64,000 nucleotides of DNA, taken from positions 4,225,638 to 4,289,637 of the forward strand of contig JBBCBC010000031.1 in the NCBI GenBank assembly GCA_037126765.1, written 5' to 3'. This DNA is from Stenogyne calaminthoides (Eukaryota; Streptophyta; Magnoliopsida; Lamiales; Lamiaceae). Shown here one piece after another: positions 10,515 to 21,735 of this stretch (positions within the stretch are counted from its first letter, which is position 1; each line of letters starts with the position of its first letter). The notes beneath the pieces were generated by a model. It did not search any database, was not told the DNA's origin, and was given only the letters and a program-made list of their open reading frames with translations. The position numbers and the translations under genes are program-made.

Positions 10515-11382
10515 GGTTGCCTGTTCGGGTCGGTGGTTTTGACAGGGCGGGGGCGGTCGGCCCGCCTCCTAATTTTTTTTATTAAATTTTACTGTTTCAC
10601 ATTATTATTATACATTTAGTAATTATAATGTTATTTTTTGGGATATTATGTAAACTTTATATTTATGGATGATAAATTTATTTTGTAGGAGACTATACAT
10701 ATGAATTATTATGGTTGATTAATGTTGAACCTCATATAGTGTAGGAAGTTATATTTGTAATTAATGAATGATGAACTTTATTTATGAGAAAAAAATTATT
10801 TTAATTTTTTATAGTGATAAATACAAACATAAATTATTTGATTATATTTAATTTTAACGAGTTTAATATATAAGAGCTTTTAAATTATATATTTTCAATT
10901 TCAAAAAAAGAAATTAAAAAAACTAGTAACTAAACCTACCACAGTTATGATTGAATAATTTTTTTATATATTAAGTCATTAAAACAACTAGTAACTAAAC
11001 CTGCCAAAGTATTTCATGCTTTATGTGCATTTTATAGTATTTTGCTACTTGTGATTTCACATTATTTTATCATTTATTTAAATTATTTTTAAATATTAAA
11101 TTATTACTATGCTTTTATATAACTTGCGGTTTTTTTTTTTGGGGTGGGGGTGGGGGGCGCTGTACTATATAATATATTGAGTTTTATTAGAATTTAAGCT
11201 CTCTTACATAATTTAATAATTAATGAACTGATTTAGAATAGAGAATAATGAAATGAATAAATCTATAGAAACAATTGACTAGAATTGTATGCGTACATGT
11301 AGAGCATATATGTATAGTTTTACACCTATGTGATCACTTGAGATATGCTCGTGTATATATATGTACTGTATAAACTTCATTA
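10515..11382. other. AT-rich intergenic stretch
   Basis: No ORF, RNA gene or clear repeat structure. It contains a short GC-rich tract (ggcgggggcggtcggcccgc) at about 10545, a T-then-G run at about 11131-11155 and two similar copies of aactagtaactaaacct (about 10920 and 10985). Confidence 0.6.
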
Positions 11383-11629
11383 CTCCCTCCTATTCAAAAT
11401 ATATGGTGTTTTGATTTTTTGTACGTTTATTAATACAGAAAAATTATACTAAAATTGTCCTTATTTAATAATTTATCTTTAATGACATGTCTTAATTATT
11501 GGAAAGATTACCGAAAAAATAAAGAAAGAATAATAAATAAGGGCATTGTAGGGAAATAAAAGCCAAAATGTCAAATAATAGATAAATAATTAAAAAGCCA
11601 AAACATCTTATATTTTGAATAGGAGGGAG
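11383..11629. mobile_element. Stowaway-like MITE
   Basis: The ends CTCCCTCCTATTCAAAATAT and, from the right, CTCCCTCCTATTCAAAATAT are perfect inverted repeats, flanked by TA at 11381-11382 and 11630-11631, the TSD of Tc1/mariner-type Stowaway elements. The arms agree well, so this copy is relatively young. Confidence 0.85.
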
Positions 11630-11639
11630 TAATAAATTA

Positions 11640-11811
11640 GGAAAAAATTACAACTAGATACAAGATTGAATAAACCATTACAACCAGATACAAAGTGCAG
11701 AAATTTGAACTAAAGTACGTAGCACTTTGGTTCAAATTGCAGAAATTTTCTGCACTTTGTATCTGATTGTAAGTTTTTGGGTGACTTTGTAGTGAAATGT
11801 TTTTCTCCCAT
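11640..11811. repeat. MITE family C copy 1
   Basis: The arms ttacaaccagatacaaagtg and, reversed, ttacaatcagatacaaagtg oppose each other around a centre with gcagaaatttgaac and aaattgcagaaattttc. A second copy is at 35205-35375. Both are next to TA microsatellites and lie on either side of the LINE. Confidence 0.6.
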
Positions 11812-11874
11812 AAATTAGTGTATATACATAATATATATTCTCTAAAAAGAAACTACTAATGAAAGAGTAGTAAT

Positions 11875-11880
<6 letters not shown>

Positions 11881-11914
<34 letters not shown>
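11881..11914. repeat. (TA)n microsatellite
   Basis: About 17 uninterrupted TA units ending just before the left TSD of the LINE. Further TA arrays lie at 35007-35042, 35171-35202 and 35384-35404. Confidence 0.95.
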
Positions 11915-11921
<7 letters not shown>

Positions 11922-12245
11922 TTCATATATGAGTCATATAATAGTACATACATGAATATTCTATCCAAGTTGAGAGCCTAGGGTTAGGGTTTCCCTTTAA
12001 CCGTGCCGTTTTCACGATCTGACCAATTTGAGACCAAGGAAATTGACCTTGAACCCGATGTATGACCCGGAAGATGAGGAAGAAAGCGATGAGGAATCCA
12101 TAGAGGCCAAAAAACGTAAGCCCAGCATCCTGGCTACGTCGTCCGACGTGGGTGTTAGCAACAATTTGGACGTAGTGGAGGAATCTGACTTTGCAAGTAA
12201 CCATTTCTTAATGGCGGGCCCCGATCTCGGGGCCGACCGAGATTA

Positions 12246-13605
12246 ATGATTGTTTTGAGTTGGAATTGTAGAGGGTTAGGCCACCCTGCTGTAATTCCTT
12301 ATTTATGTGAGATGGTTATAGCTCGTAGACCTGATGTAATGTTTTTATGTGAGACTTTGTATTTGTCTGCTAAGATTAAAGAAATAAGATCCCTTTGTTT
12401 TATGATTATGTCTTTAATGTTAAGTGTTTTGGGCATAGTGGTAGTTTAAGTATCTTTTGGAAAGTTGCCTCCGTGTGTTCTATTACTAGTTACTCTCAAA
12501 ATCACAATGTTACCAATTCTAGTAGGAATTGGCGCCTAACAGGGTTTTACGGATTCCCGGAAGTAAGCAAGCGACGCCAATCTTGGGGTCTTCTTCCCCA
12601 GTTGGCAAATTCGAATAATGTTCTGTGGATGATTGTTGGTGATTTCAATGATACCTGACAACGGAGGAAAAGAAAGGGGGTGCTCCTCACCCGAATTGGC
12701 TCCATTTTTAGACATGACGTCCTTGATTGTAATTTATCAGATGTCCCTCTCAATGGACATCCGTTTACTTGGAGTAGGGGAAGGGGTGCAAACAATAGCC
12801 TAGAAGAGCGACTGGATAGGGCCATGGGGAATCCTTCATGGCAATCAAAATTTAATTTGGTCACTCCTACAGGTTTGGTGGCACCCGTCTCCGATCATGC
12901 ACTTATTTTACTTGATTCCATTCTTGTTGTGGTGGAGCGGAGAAGGCGAACTTTTCGTTTTGAGAATAAGTGTTTAGATGAACCAGACATCTCCAGGGTG
13001 GTCACTAATAGTTGAGATGGATTTAAGATTTTACTCTCCTTAATCGGCTTAGTGCAACAGCTGGGGTTTCGACGGATTGGGGAAAGCATATTGCTACGGT
13101 TTGGCTGCGGAATAAGAAAGAGCTTGAAAAGAAGATCGAGACCTTGCAATCTCGAGATGACCCGACTTCTTTGGAGATGTTATTGGCGACAACAACGAAA
13201 CTTGATGCCCTGCTTGGTCAAGAAGAGAAACATTGGAAGCAAAGGGCCAAAGCACATTGGCTCACTAGATGGCCTCGGCAAGGAGTAAACAAAATAAGAT
13301 TAAAGGTCTCTAAGATGATTCTAATAACTGGACATCTGAGCAATCGGGCATGGAAGACATCATCAGGTCTTATTTTGAAAACCTCTTTACTGCATCCGAA
13401 AGCCTTTTGGATATTGATCAAGTTACCACACACGTATGGGAAAGTATACCGAGTGAGGATAATGCTCGACTAGTGGAACCTTTTGATCCGATGAATTTTG
13501 GGTGACCATTTTCCAAATGCATAAAGACAAATCTCCCGGGCCGGACGAATTCATCCCGGGGTTCTATAAGAAGTTTTGGGGAGTGGTGGGCACGATTGTG
13601 GTTCG
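12246..13605 (+). pseudogene. LINE endonuclease and N-terminal RT segment
   Basis: The endonuclease starts MIVLSWNCRGLGHPA, the typical N-terminus of plant L1 ORF2, and continues with RPDVMFLCET, IVGDFND and, in the next frame, PLNGHPFTWSRGRG, EERLDRAMGN and SDHALIL, which are the conserved endonuclease motifs in order. Frame changes near 12430, a TGA after GDFNDT (about 12656) and a stop near 13014 break it. The stretch 13140-13600 carries the linker and the start of RT (KDKSPGPD...FYKKFW) before the LTR element begins at 13611. Confidence 0.85.
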
Positions 13606-13610
13606 TACTT

Positions 13611-15061
13611 TGATGGTCCCGATTTGAAAACCCAAGAACGCGAAAAATACCATGTAATGCATATAAAATAGGGGTGAGGGCAGAGTGATTCCAATTTTTT
13701 TTTTTTTGCTTTTAAGAACGATGTGTGTTTTGGTTATAATCGAATGCATAAGGCAAGTAATAACATAAAGCAGTAAAGAACACACAATTTTATAGTGGTT
13801 CGGACAACTCGTCCTACATCCACTCTTCCCTTCATGGGGCACCGACTTAACCAACTGGACTTAGTTTACCGTGTTAGTCCAACACCCAACAGATGTTTAC
13901 CGAGTTCACACTCAAAGCGGGACTTATCACCCTCACGGGATTGCTTTATAGATGTTTAATGAAGTTCTCACTCAAACGGGACTTATCACCCTCACGGGAT
14001 TGCCTATAGATGTTTACCGAGTTCACACTCACCTACAAACTTAACCTATCAAACTGATTTTGGTAAGGTTTGTTTGGTTTCCAACTAGGGTGAGATTTTC
14101 CCTTACATTTGTTTAGCCTCAATGCTAAGGATGGGAAAATCTCTCTAAGCTTAGGATATGGCATTTTTGCTTAGATACAATGAAGAACACTCTTGGGTAA
14201 ATTTGGATATGTAATGCTCTGTGTTCTTGAATGGAGTTGCTTGAATATTTTGCTTTTAATTTCACTTTGCAGATCCTCCATTGTCTTCTTTTGAAGCTAG
14301 TGCAATGTATTTATAGTGTGGATTTGAATATTACCGTTGGAGAGTAATATTCAAATCCATACTAATAATCTTCCAGCTTTTCTTTGTCCTTTTGCACTGT
14401 TGTTTGCAGCTTTATGTCACATCCATATATGTTGTTATCTTCTTATTGATCAGCTGCTTTTGTGTGTCTAACGGATCGATCATTTCCAATTCATCTTGTT
14501 CATCGCTTCGATTTCTCAGACCAGATCCGATCAGATCGAATCGCATCGAAGATAACAGATTGGATCGTTTCAAAGATGGTGATCGATCGATTTCAAAGAT
14601 ACCTTGATTTGATCTGTTTCAAAGGTGATCGATCTGTCTGGTGATCTATATCTTATGGTGATCGATCTGCCTGGTGATCGATCGGCACTAATCCCGATCG
14701 ATATTCTGATGGTGATCGATCTTGCCTGGTAAATCGATTCGCCTGGATAATCTGATGTTTCGATCGCAGATCGATTCGATCGCAGATCGATTCTCAGATT
14801 ACCGTGAGATCAAGATCAAGATCGATCACCGCATCGATCAAGATCATCGGCATTTCTTCTTGTTGACTCATCGGTTTACTCGGAACTCATCCTATTTCAT
14901 TCGATCTTGATCGGCCTCGTCGCGACCTAACCTCGCTCGATCTCGATCATCTTCATTTGATTTCGTGAGTTCCCCCTCAATTTGTTATCTGTAAATTAGC
15001 TTCAAAAAACACAAGTTGATAATGTTTTGGCATAATTCATCAAAACTAAAATATCCCAACA
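13611..15061 (-). repeat. 3' LTR of the short-bodied element (left copy)
   Basis: It contains a perfect stem-loop at about 14316-14363 (17-bp arms ggatttgaatattac and gtaatattcaaatcc plus flanks), a minus-strand TATA-like box (CTATAAATAC, about 14307-14316) just next to it, three near-repeats of gggacttatcaccctcacgg (about 13918-14000), and a region unusually rich in GATC and ATCGAT at 14475-14950. ORFs here have no protein similarity that I recognise. Confidence 0.88.
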
Positions 15062-15204
15062 ATTTCCCCTTTTTTTGATAATGGCCTTAAAACATTAAAA
15101 TATATGCATTTATCAGAGATCGGGTTTTAGTTTTAAAAGATCGATTCGGTGTTCACTTTGAAATAAATGAGTGAACCTTTTGAACAACTCGCTCTGATAC
15201 CAAT

Positions 15205-16678
15205 TGATGGTCCCGATTTGAAAACCCAAGAACGCGAAAAATACCATGTAATGCATATAAAATAGGGGTGAGGGCAGAGTGATTCCAATTTTTTTTTTTT
15301 GCTTTTAAGAACGATGTGTGTTTTGCTTATAATCGAATGCATAAGGCAAGTAATAACATAAAGCGATAAAAGAACACACAATTTTATAGTGGTTCGGACA
15401 ACTCGCCCTACATCCACTCTTCCCTTCATGGGCACCGACTTAACCAAATTGGACTTAGTTTACCATGTTAGTCCAACACCCAACAGATGTTTACCGAGTT
15501 CACACTCAAACGGGACTTATCACCCTCACGGGATTGCTTTATAGATGTTTTCTGGAGTTCTCACTCAAACGGGACTTATCACCCTCACGGGATTGCCTAT
15601 AGATGTTTCTTGAGTTCACACTCACCTACAAACTTAACCTATCAAACCGATTTTGGTAAGGTTTGTTTGGTTTCAACTAGGGTGAGATTTTCCCTTACAT
15701 TTGTTTTTTAGCCTCAATGCTAAGGATGGGAAAATCTCTCTAAGCTTAGGATATGACATTTTTGCTTAGATACAATGAAGAACACTCTTGGGTAAATTTG
15801 GATATGTAATGCTCTGTGTTCTTGAATGGAGTTGCTTGAATATTTTGCTTTTAATTTCACTTTGCAGATCCTCCATTGTCTTCTTTTTGAAGCTAGTGCA
15901 ATGTATTTATAGTGTGGATTTGAATATTACCGATTTGAGAGTAATATTCAAATCCATACTAATAATCTTCCAAACTTTTCTTTGTCCTTTGCCTTTGTTG
16001 TTTTGCGGCTTTATGTCACATCCATATATGTTGTTATCTTCTTATTGATCATTTGCTTTTGTGTAATCTAACGGATCCGATCATTTCGAATTCATCTTGT
16101 TCATAAACCGATTCTGTGACTGCATCTCGACTGCATGGGAATCGTGACGGGCTTAAAGACAACAAATTGATTGTTTCAAAGATACCGATCTGACCGTTTC
16201 AAAGATAAATGATTCGATCGGTTTCAAAGATAACTGTCGATTCAGATAATCTGATTCTTATCGCGACAATCTGATCTGATTGGTGATAAATCGACTGGGA
16301 CTCGTGATACCGATCTGCCTGACAATCCTGATCTTGGTGATCAGATCTTGCCTGGATATCAAGATACCGCCGACCGTGATCAAATTGACCGCTTCGGATC
16401 GCAGAATTCTGGATCGCAGATCGGGTATCAGATTACCAGACATCGACAACTTCATCGATTCACAGATCAAGATTTCTTTTGTTCAAATTTCATCAGTTTA
16501 CTCGGAACTCATCCTACTCATCTGATCTTGATCAGCCTCGTCTGCAGCCTCGTCTGATCTCGATCATCTTCATTTGATTTCGTGAGTTCCCCCTCAATTT
16601 GTTATCTGTAAATTAGCTTCAAAAAACACAAGTTGATAATGTTTTGGCATAATTCATCAAAACTAAAATATCCCAACA
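15205..16678 (-). repeat. 5' LTR of the short-bodied element (right copy)
   Basis: It is close to the left LTR over most of its length, including the stem-loop (about 15913-15960) and the TATA-like box. The 16070-16560 portion is strongly rearranged or substituted relative to 14465-14950: where the left copy has TCGATC or CGG, this one often has CTGATC or CAG. Confidence 0.88.
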
Positions 16679-16683
16679 TACTT

Positions 16684-17077
16684 GCATACGATGGCTGGAG
16701 TCGGGTAGCTTCCCCGACAATCTGAATGATACCACTGTTGTTCTTATTCCCAAGTGCGATAACCCGCAAACCGTGAAAGATCTTAGACCAATCTCGTTGT
16801 GCAATGTGGTCTACAAGATTATTTCAAAAGTTCTTTGTAATCGTTTGAAAAAGGTCCTTCCTTTCATTATTGACGAGTCTCAATCGGCCTTCGTCTCGGG
16901 ACGATTATTCCAAGATAATATCTTGATTGCTTTCGAGACGATCCACTCGATGCGCAACAAGAGAAAAGGGAAAGTGGGAGATATGGCATTGAAGATATAC
17001 ATCAGTAAGGCTTATGACTGGGTTGATTGGCGGTTCTTGAAAGAGGTGTTGTCTCGAATGGGTTTTTCGAAAAATGG
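16684..17077 (+). pseudogene. LINE reverse transcriptase, finger and palm segment
   Basis: The frame resumes after the LTR insertion with DNLNDTTVVLIPK, then DLRPISLCNVVYKIISKVLC, IIDESQSAFVSGR and a degenerate ALKIYISKAYDWVDW (the first catalytic aspartate region, normally D.SKAYD). It stops at 17077, where the Copia LTR starts. Confidence 0.9.
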
Positions 17078-19116
17078 TGTTGGGAGATGAATTTAAAGAT
17101 TATATGATTTTGATTAAGATCCCAAAACCCCTGAGTATGACATGTTCAGGAATGATCTTGATAGATGAGTCAGGATTCAGTTTTAGAGTATTCAGGATGA
17201 TATCTGCAAAATGTATAGTCAGCAGATATAGTTCAGGATAGGTTCTGAAGACTCTGAAGAACTCAGTATGTTTGAAGATACTGAAGTTTCAAAGATGAAA
17301 CTGAAGTCTCAAGACTCAAGATGAAATCGAGAATCAAGACTCAAAGACGAAGACTCAAAGATATCGGTCAAGATAAATCTAAAGACTCGAGAAGACCTCA
17401 AGACTTCGAGAAGACTCAAGACTCGTAAGACTCAAGACTCGAAGACCACGAAGACTTTAAGACGCAAGACTGAAGACTGAGTATTTAAAGATCAAGAATA
17501 TCGAAAGCACGAATTCTTGAAGAACTCAATGAATGCATCAATGCTCAAGATGAACTGAATGTTCCGAGGCAATGAATATATCTATCGAAGGATGCACATC
17601 TTGAGAAAAAACGCGATACCCTAGAAAGATAGATCTCGCCAAGACATTCAAATGCGCATAAAAGGAACTAAGTCGGAAGTGTTGTTAAGGTTATATCAAA
17701 CTCGAGTTTGTAACCAAAAAAGAGGTTGAAGGTGTCTACCTTTTCATCAAGACAAAAGTCAAAGAGAAGACGACGACGCATGCCATACCGACATCGACAA
17801 AGATGACAAAGCATTGAAAAAGATGTCGGATGTACGAAAGTTCGATCGCAAAAAAGTGAAGACCTGCTACATGAAAGGCTATTGCCTAAAACGTGTTAGG
17901 GAGTTTCAAATCCTAAATATAGCCGTTTTCTCACACACCATAAGAGGGAACTCACGGTTATCTCTCCAACGGATAGTTTTCAAGAGTGACCTTGGTGTAT
18001 GCCTATAAATACTGGTGACCCTCTACTTTGTAAGGTTATGGGAAATTTATACGCAACTCAAGAGCTCAAACTTATTCTTGCAAAAGTTAAAGCACTCAAA
18101 ATACCTTGAATTTCCCAAGTGCTTCTATATTGAAGAGAGCTCACTTTACTAAGCCTAGCTTGATAAGATTTATCCAAAGCTTAGTCGAGATATCCTAACC
18201 CTTTGCATTGTGCTTCATTGTAAAGGATATCTCATCCTAGTTGAAACCAACCAAGAAACCCCAAACCTCGAGAAGGTAGTTGGAGTGTGTTTGTTGGTGA
18301 GAAGTGTTGTAAAGAGTTAGTAAACTACGCGGAGTAGTCGAGAAAACTCTAGAGAAGAAGTTAGTAAGCTACTGGGGGTAGTCGAAAGCTTGTGTGAGAT
18401 TGAGTTAGTAAACCATGTGAGGTAGTCGTAAAACTCAAGGTCGGGTTGAGTAAGTAAACCACGTGGAGTAGTCGAGAAAAACTCGGGGCCGAAGTTGAGT
18501 AAGTAAACTACGAGGTAGTCGTAAAGCTCATAAGTTGATAGTGAATTTTCTCTCAAGAGTCGGGAGAGTGGATGTAGGAGCTTGAGTCTCCGAACCACTA
18601 TAAGCTCTTTGTGTTCTTTATTGATTTCTTATATCGTGCTTAAGCATTGCATTAACTTGATTTACGAAGCATACTTTTCAGCGATATTCGGTTGGAATCA
18701 ATCCATTTGAAGTTGCATAAGTGAATCATATCCTAATCACTATTTCATAAGGGAAGGTTTTCAAAGAAAGCTTAAAACGAGTATAAACTAAGGGCCAACC
18801 ATTAAGACGATCGAGTAGCTAGAAGCGGAGATAGTTACCAAACCGAACTCTCTTCCGAGGATTGATGGGTTAGTTATCGATCCAAGCAACTTCGGGATCT
18901 CTGACTCTTCGGAGGACTCGGTTGAGATTATATCGAGGTATCTAAAAAGCATTTCGGGATCATTTTGTCTCGATGAGACTTTGACTCGAGTGATACGGCT
19001 TCTCGAACCTAATCTTGATTATCGACCCAAGTGACCTCGAAGAAAAAGTTTTAAAATCATCGAACACGTGTATTCCCCCATACGTGTAAGACTCGTTTTT
19101 TTCACCGGGACCAACA
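17078..19116 (+). repeat. 5' LTR of the Sirevirus-like element
   Basis: The promoter-like TATAAAT is at 18004-18010, about 110 bp before a T-rich polyadenylation-type region. Between about 18310 and 18530 there are five imperfect copies, about 45-55 bp each, of a unit like gagttagtaaac...gtagtcg.aaaactc. A run of gaagactcaagac repeats fills 17390-17480. Compared with the 3' LTR it carries many small differences, see findings. Confidence 0.92.
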
Positions 19117-19247
19117 AGTGGTATCGAGAGCGGTGGTTCAACTTGACCACTCTTTGTGTTGACCAAAGTTTTATTTTCAATAATACTTGTGGTCTATCCG
19201 AATCGATCTTATTCTTTCAAATTTTCTCTTTTCAAAAGATCGGAAAA

Positions 19248-21670
19248 ATGTCTTCTAAAAATTCCCATGTTCTCGAGAGAACTATGATCTATGGAGACCG
19301 AGAATCCGTGCACATCTCAGATTCCAAACATGGCGTATGTGGAGAGTGGTTTCTCAAGGACCATTCAAATTTCTTTGTGGTGAATCGGAGGAATAGAAGA
19401 TGAGAGAATTGATCCTAGAGTAGAATTTCCTAAGTCGATGACCAACTAACTCCGAGGAGAGAAAGTTAGTCAATCTAGACTACATTGCAAAAAAAAGACA
19501 CACTATCAAAGACAATTGATGATGGTGTGATGGGAATGATCTCTCACCGTAATATTGCTAAAGAGATATGGGATACACTAGCTATTATGTGCCAAGGCAC
19601 GATCATATAAAAAAGAAAACAAACTTTTCATTGGCAATTGGAAAGTTTGACAGGTTTTGAAATGGATGATGGTGAATCAATAGACAAATTGGAAGTCGAT
19701 TCACTAAAGATCATGAATGATCTAAATGCACTTGGAAAGAAATATCCACAAAGAGAAGTGGCATTGAAAATTCTTAGAGGTCTTTCTAAGAAATGGGATA
19801 TTCATGCGGTGGTGATTGAAAACACCAAGAACATTAGTTCAATGCCATACCAACAAGTCTCTCGAAATTTGAAAGCCTATGAATTTGTAATTGATAAGAA
19901 ATCCAAAAAAAGGTCGACAAAGAAAGATGATTCTTCATCAAGTAAGAATGTGGCTTTAAAAGCCAAAGATAAAACTCAATAAAACTAAAGAGTCGAGAAC
20001 CCCATACCAAACATCGGGATGAGCTTGAGGAAAAGCTAAGACCGATGGCAAGGAGGTTTGACAGACTTAATAATAGATTTGGAAAATACAAAAGCTTTTA
20101 CGGGGAACCACAGTACCGGAAGAAACCCGAGGACATATCAACCGAGAAGAAGAAGGACACGAAATTTGAAGGATCTTCATCCGAAAAGAAGGACTCCAAG
20201 TCCAAAGAAGAAAATGATCGGGATGATGATGCCAACAGATGCTATAATTGTCAAAATAAAGGTCACTTCCAAAGATGATTGTCGTAATTGAGTGCTAAGG
20301 AGAGAAGAGAAAGACAAGCTAAAAGAGACCGAAGTTCTCAAACAAAAAGGCCATGGTTGCGAGAAGAAGAACACTCAAGAGGAATCTAGCTCTTCAGATG
20401 AGATATTCTCGACAAAGGAAAGTGATGACATCCGTCGATGGCCATTGAGGAGGTAAACTCTTTCGTCTCTGTTGTTGCTCCTACACTAGCACAAGAGTTT
20501 TCAAGTTCCACCGAAAAACAAATATTTTGACCGATGGATTCTTTTGAGAATCGATGAAGGACTATCTTTGTTTTTGCAAGGATCGCTAAATAAAACTCAA
20601 GAGCGAATAAGGAACCGAATCTTTGAAAAATCTAAAATGGAAAGACTCTAGCAAAAACCGATTTCACTTCTCAATTTATGGGAGCTCTTGATGAACTGGA
20701 TGTTCTGAAAGTACAACTCTGAGAGAAAGAGAAGTTGATAGAGACCCTAACTGAAAAGCTAGAGAAATCCACTGAAGAAATTCAGCTAATCAGAACTAAG
20801 TTCAATGACCTCTCTGAGAAGCATGAAACTCTACAGAACTGTGAGGATAGTGCACAGAAGAAGTTAACTCTATTGAATAATGCATCTAAAGTAATAGAAA
20901 ATTCAGAGTTACCAGAGATCTGCCACTATAAAATCTGGATTGGGATACATTCGGGGAACCTTACAAGGTCATCCGAATCTTTGCGATCAAGTAGCAAGAA
21001 GACAATCTTTGTTAAATCAGTGGCACCTACACTTCAATCTGAAGTAATGCCCAAGGTTGTAGACAAGGGAAAAAGACCTATGGTTTCAGTAAAACTGAAT
21101 GATCAGGTTAGAAAGCCCAAACCTCAGGTGAAGGCTAGAAAACCCGACTGAAAAATCGATTGAAAAATTTCAGCCGAAGTACTTCAAAGCCTCAAAGCTA
21201 AGAATGCAACCTTGAAAGGATCTACTTTTGAACCATCGGAGGAATCTTCGGAGAAGAGAAACACTCAGCAGAGATATTCTCAACTGAAGAGACCAAGTCC
21301 TCAGTATACTGAAAGACCCATATTTCAGTACAGCAACCTAAACCCCACTTGCCTAAGGGTAAAGGTTACCTGAACCCAAGTCAACAAAGATTCAGACCAG
21401 CTGCACAGAAGCCAAAGCAATGGAACAAAAGGCTTGAACCAAAGAAGAATTCAAAAGCCCATGTTCATGCTAAGGCAAAGACTCATACACGTGAAACCGC
21501 TAAGGCACCCTGAGTAGTAAATGTGTATGTAGATGTTTATGGAAGACAAATCAGCCACTCTAAAGTGATTAGAGTTGTTAGGCAGATTTGGATCCCTAAA
21601 GGTACAGCTAACCTTGTAGGACCCTACACAAATTGGGTACCTAAGAATTAAATTGTTTTTTAAGGAGGAA
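19248..21670 (+). pseudogene. Copia gag (UBN2-type) with zinc knuckle, broken
   Basis: An ORF starting at 19248 (MSSKNSHVLERTMIYG) opens the capsid region but stops at about 19400. The UBN2-like core continues at 19638-19980 (DKLEVDSLKIMNDLNALGKK, ALKILRGLSKKWD, LKAYEF). A CCHC knuckle, CYNCQNKGHF, is at about 20240-20270, followed by a TGA instead of the final part. Residues of 20735-21151 form a Glu/Lys-rich, probably coiled-coil segment (TEKLEKSTEEIQLIRTKFND). The end of gag at about 21600 has KGTANLVGPYTNWVPKN, typical of plant Copia gag-pol junctions. At least five stops or frameshifts separate these parts. Confidence 0.85.
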
Positions 21671-21735
21671 AACAAGGGCACTGAACTGACTAAAGATCAC
21701 ATGGCACTGATGAGCAGAGATGAAAAAAGCTCGAT

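Larger units (their letters stand above)
13611..16678 (-). mobile_element. Short-bodied LTR retrotransposon (LARD/TRIM-like), almost all LTR
   Basis: Two direct repeats, 13611-15061 (1,451 bp) and 15205-16678 (1,474 bp), begin TGATGGTCCC and end ATCCCAACA on the plus strand and surround only 143 bp. The orientation is minus: next to the right LTR, the minus strand reads ATTGGTATCAGAGC (15191-15204), the initiator-Met tRNA primer site of Copia elements, and next to the left LTR there is a purine tract (AAAAAAAGGGGAAAT on the minus strand, 15062-15076). The 5-bp TSD tactt lies at 13606-13610 and 16679-16683. There is no coding sequence between the LTRs, so it must have been moved in trans. It is inserted in the LINE. 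Confidence 0.92.

Noticed and set aside
14392..16557. ORFs within the LTRs of the short-bodied element
   Set aside because: They are not preserved between the two LTR copies and follow from GATC-rich low-complexity sequence.
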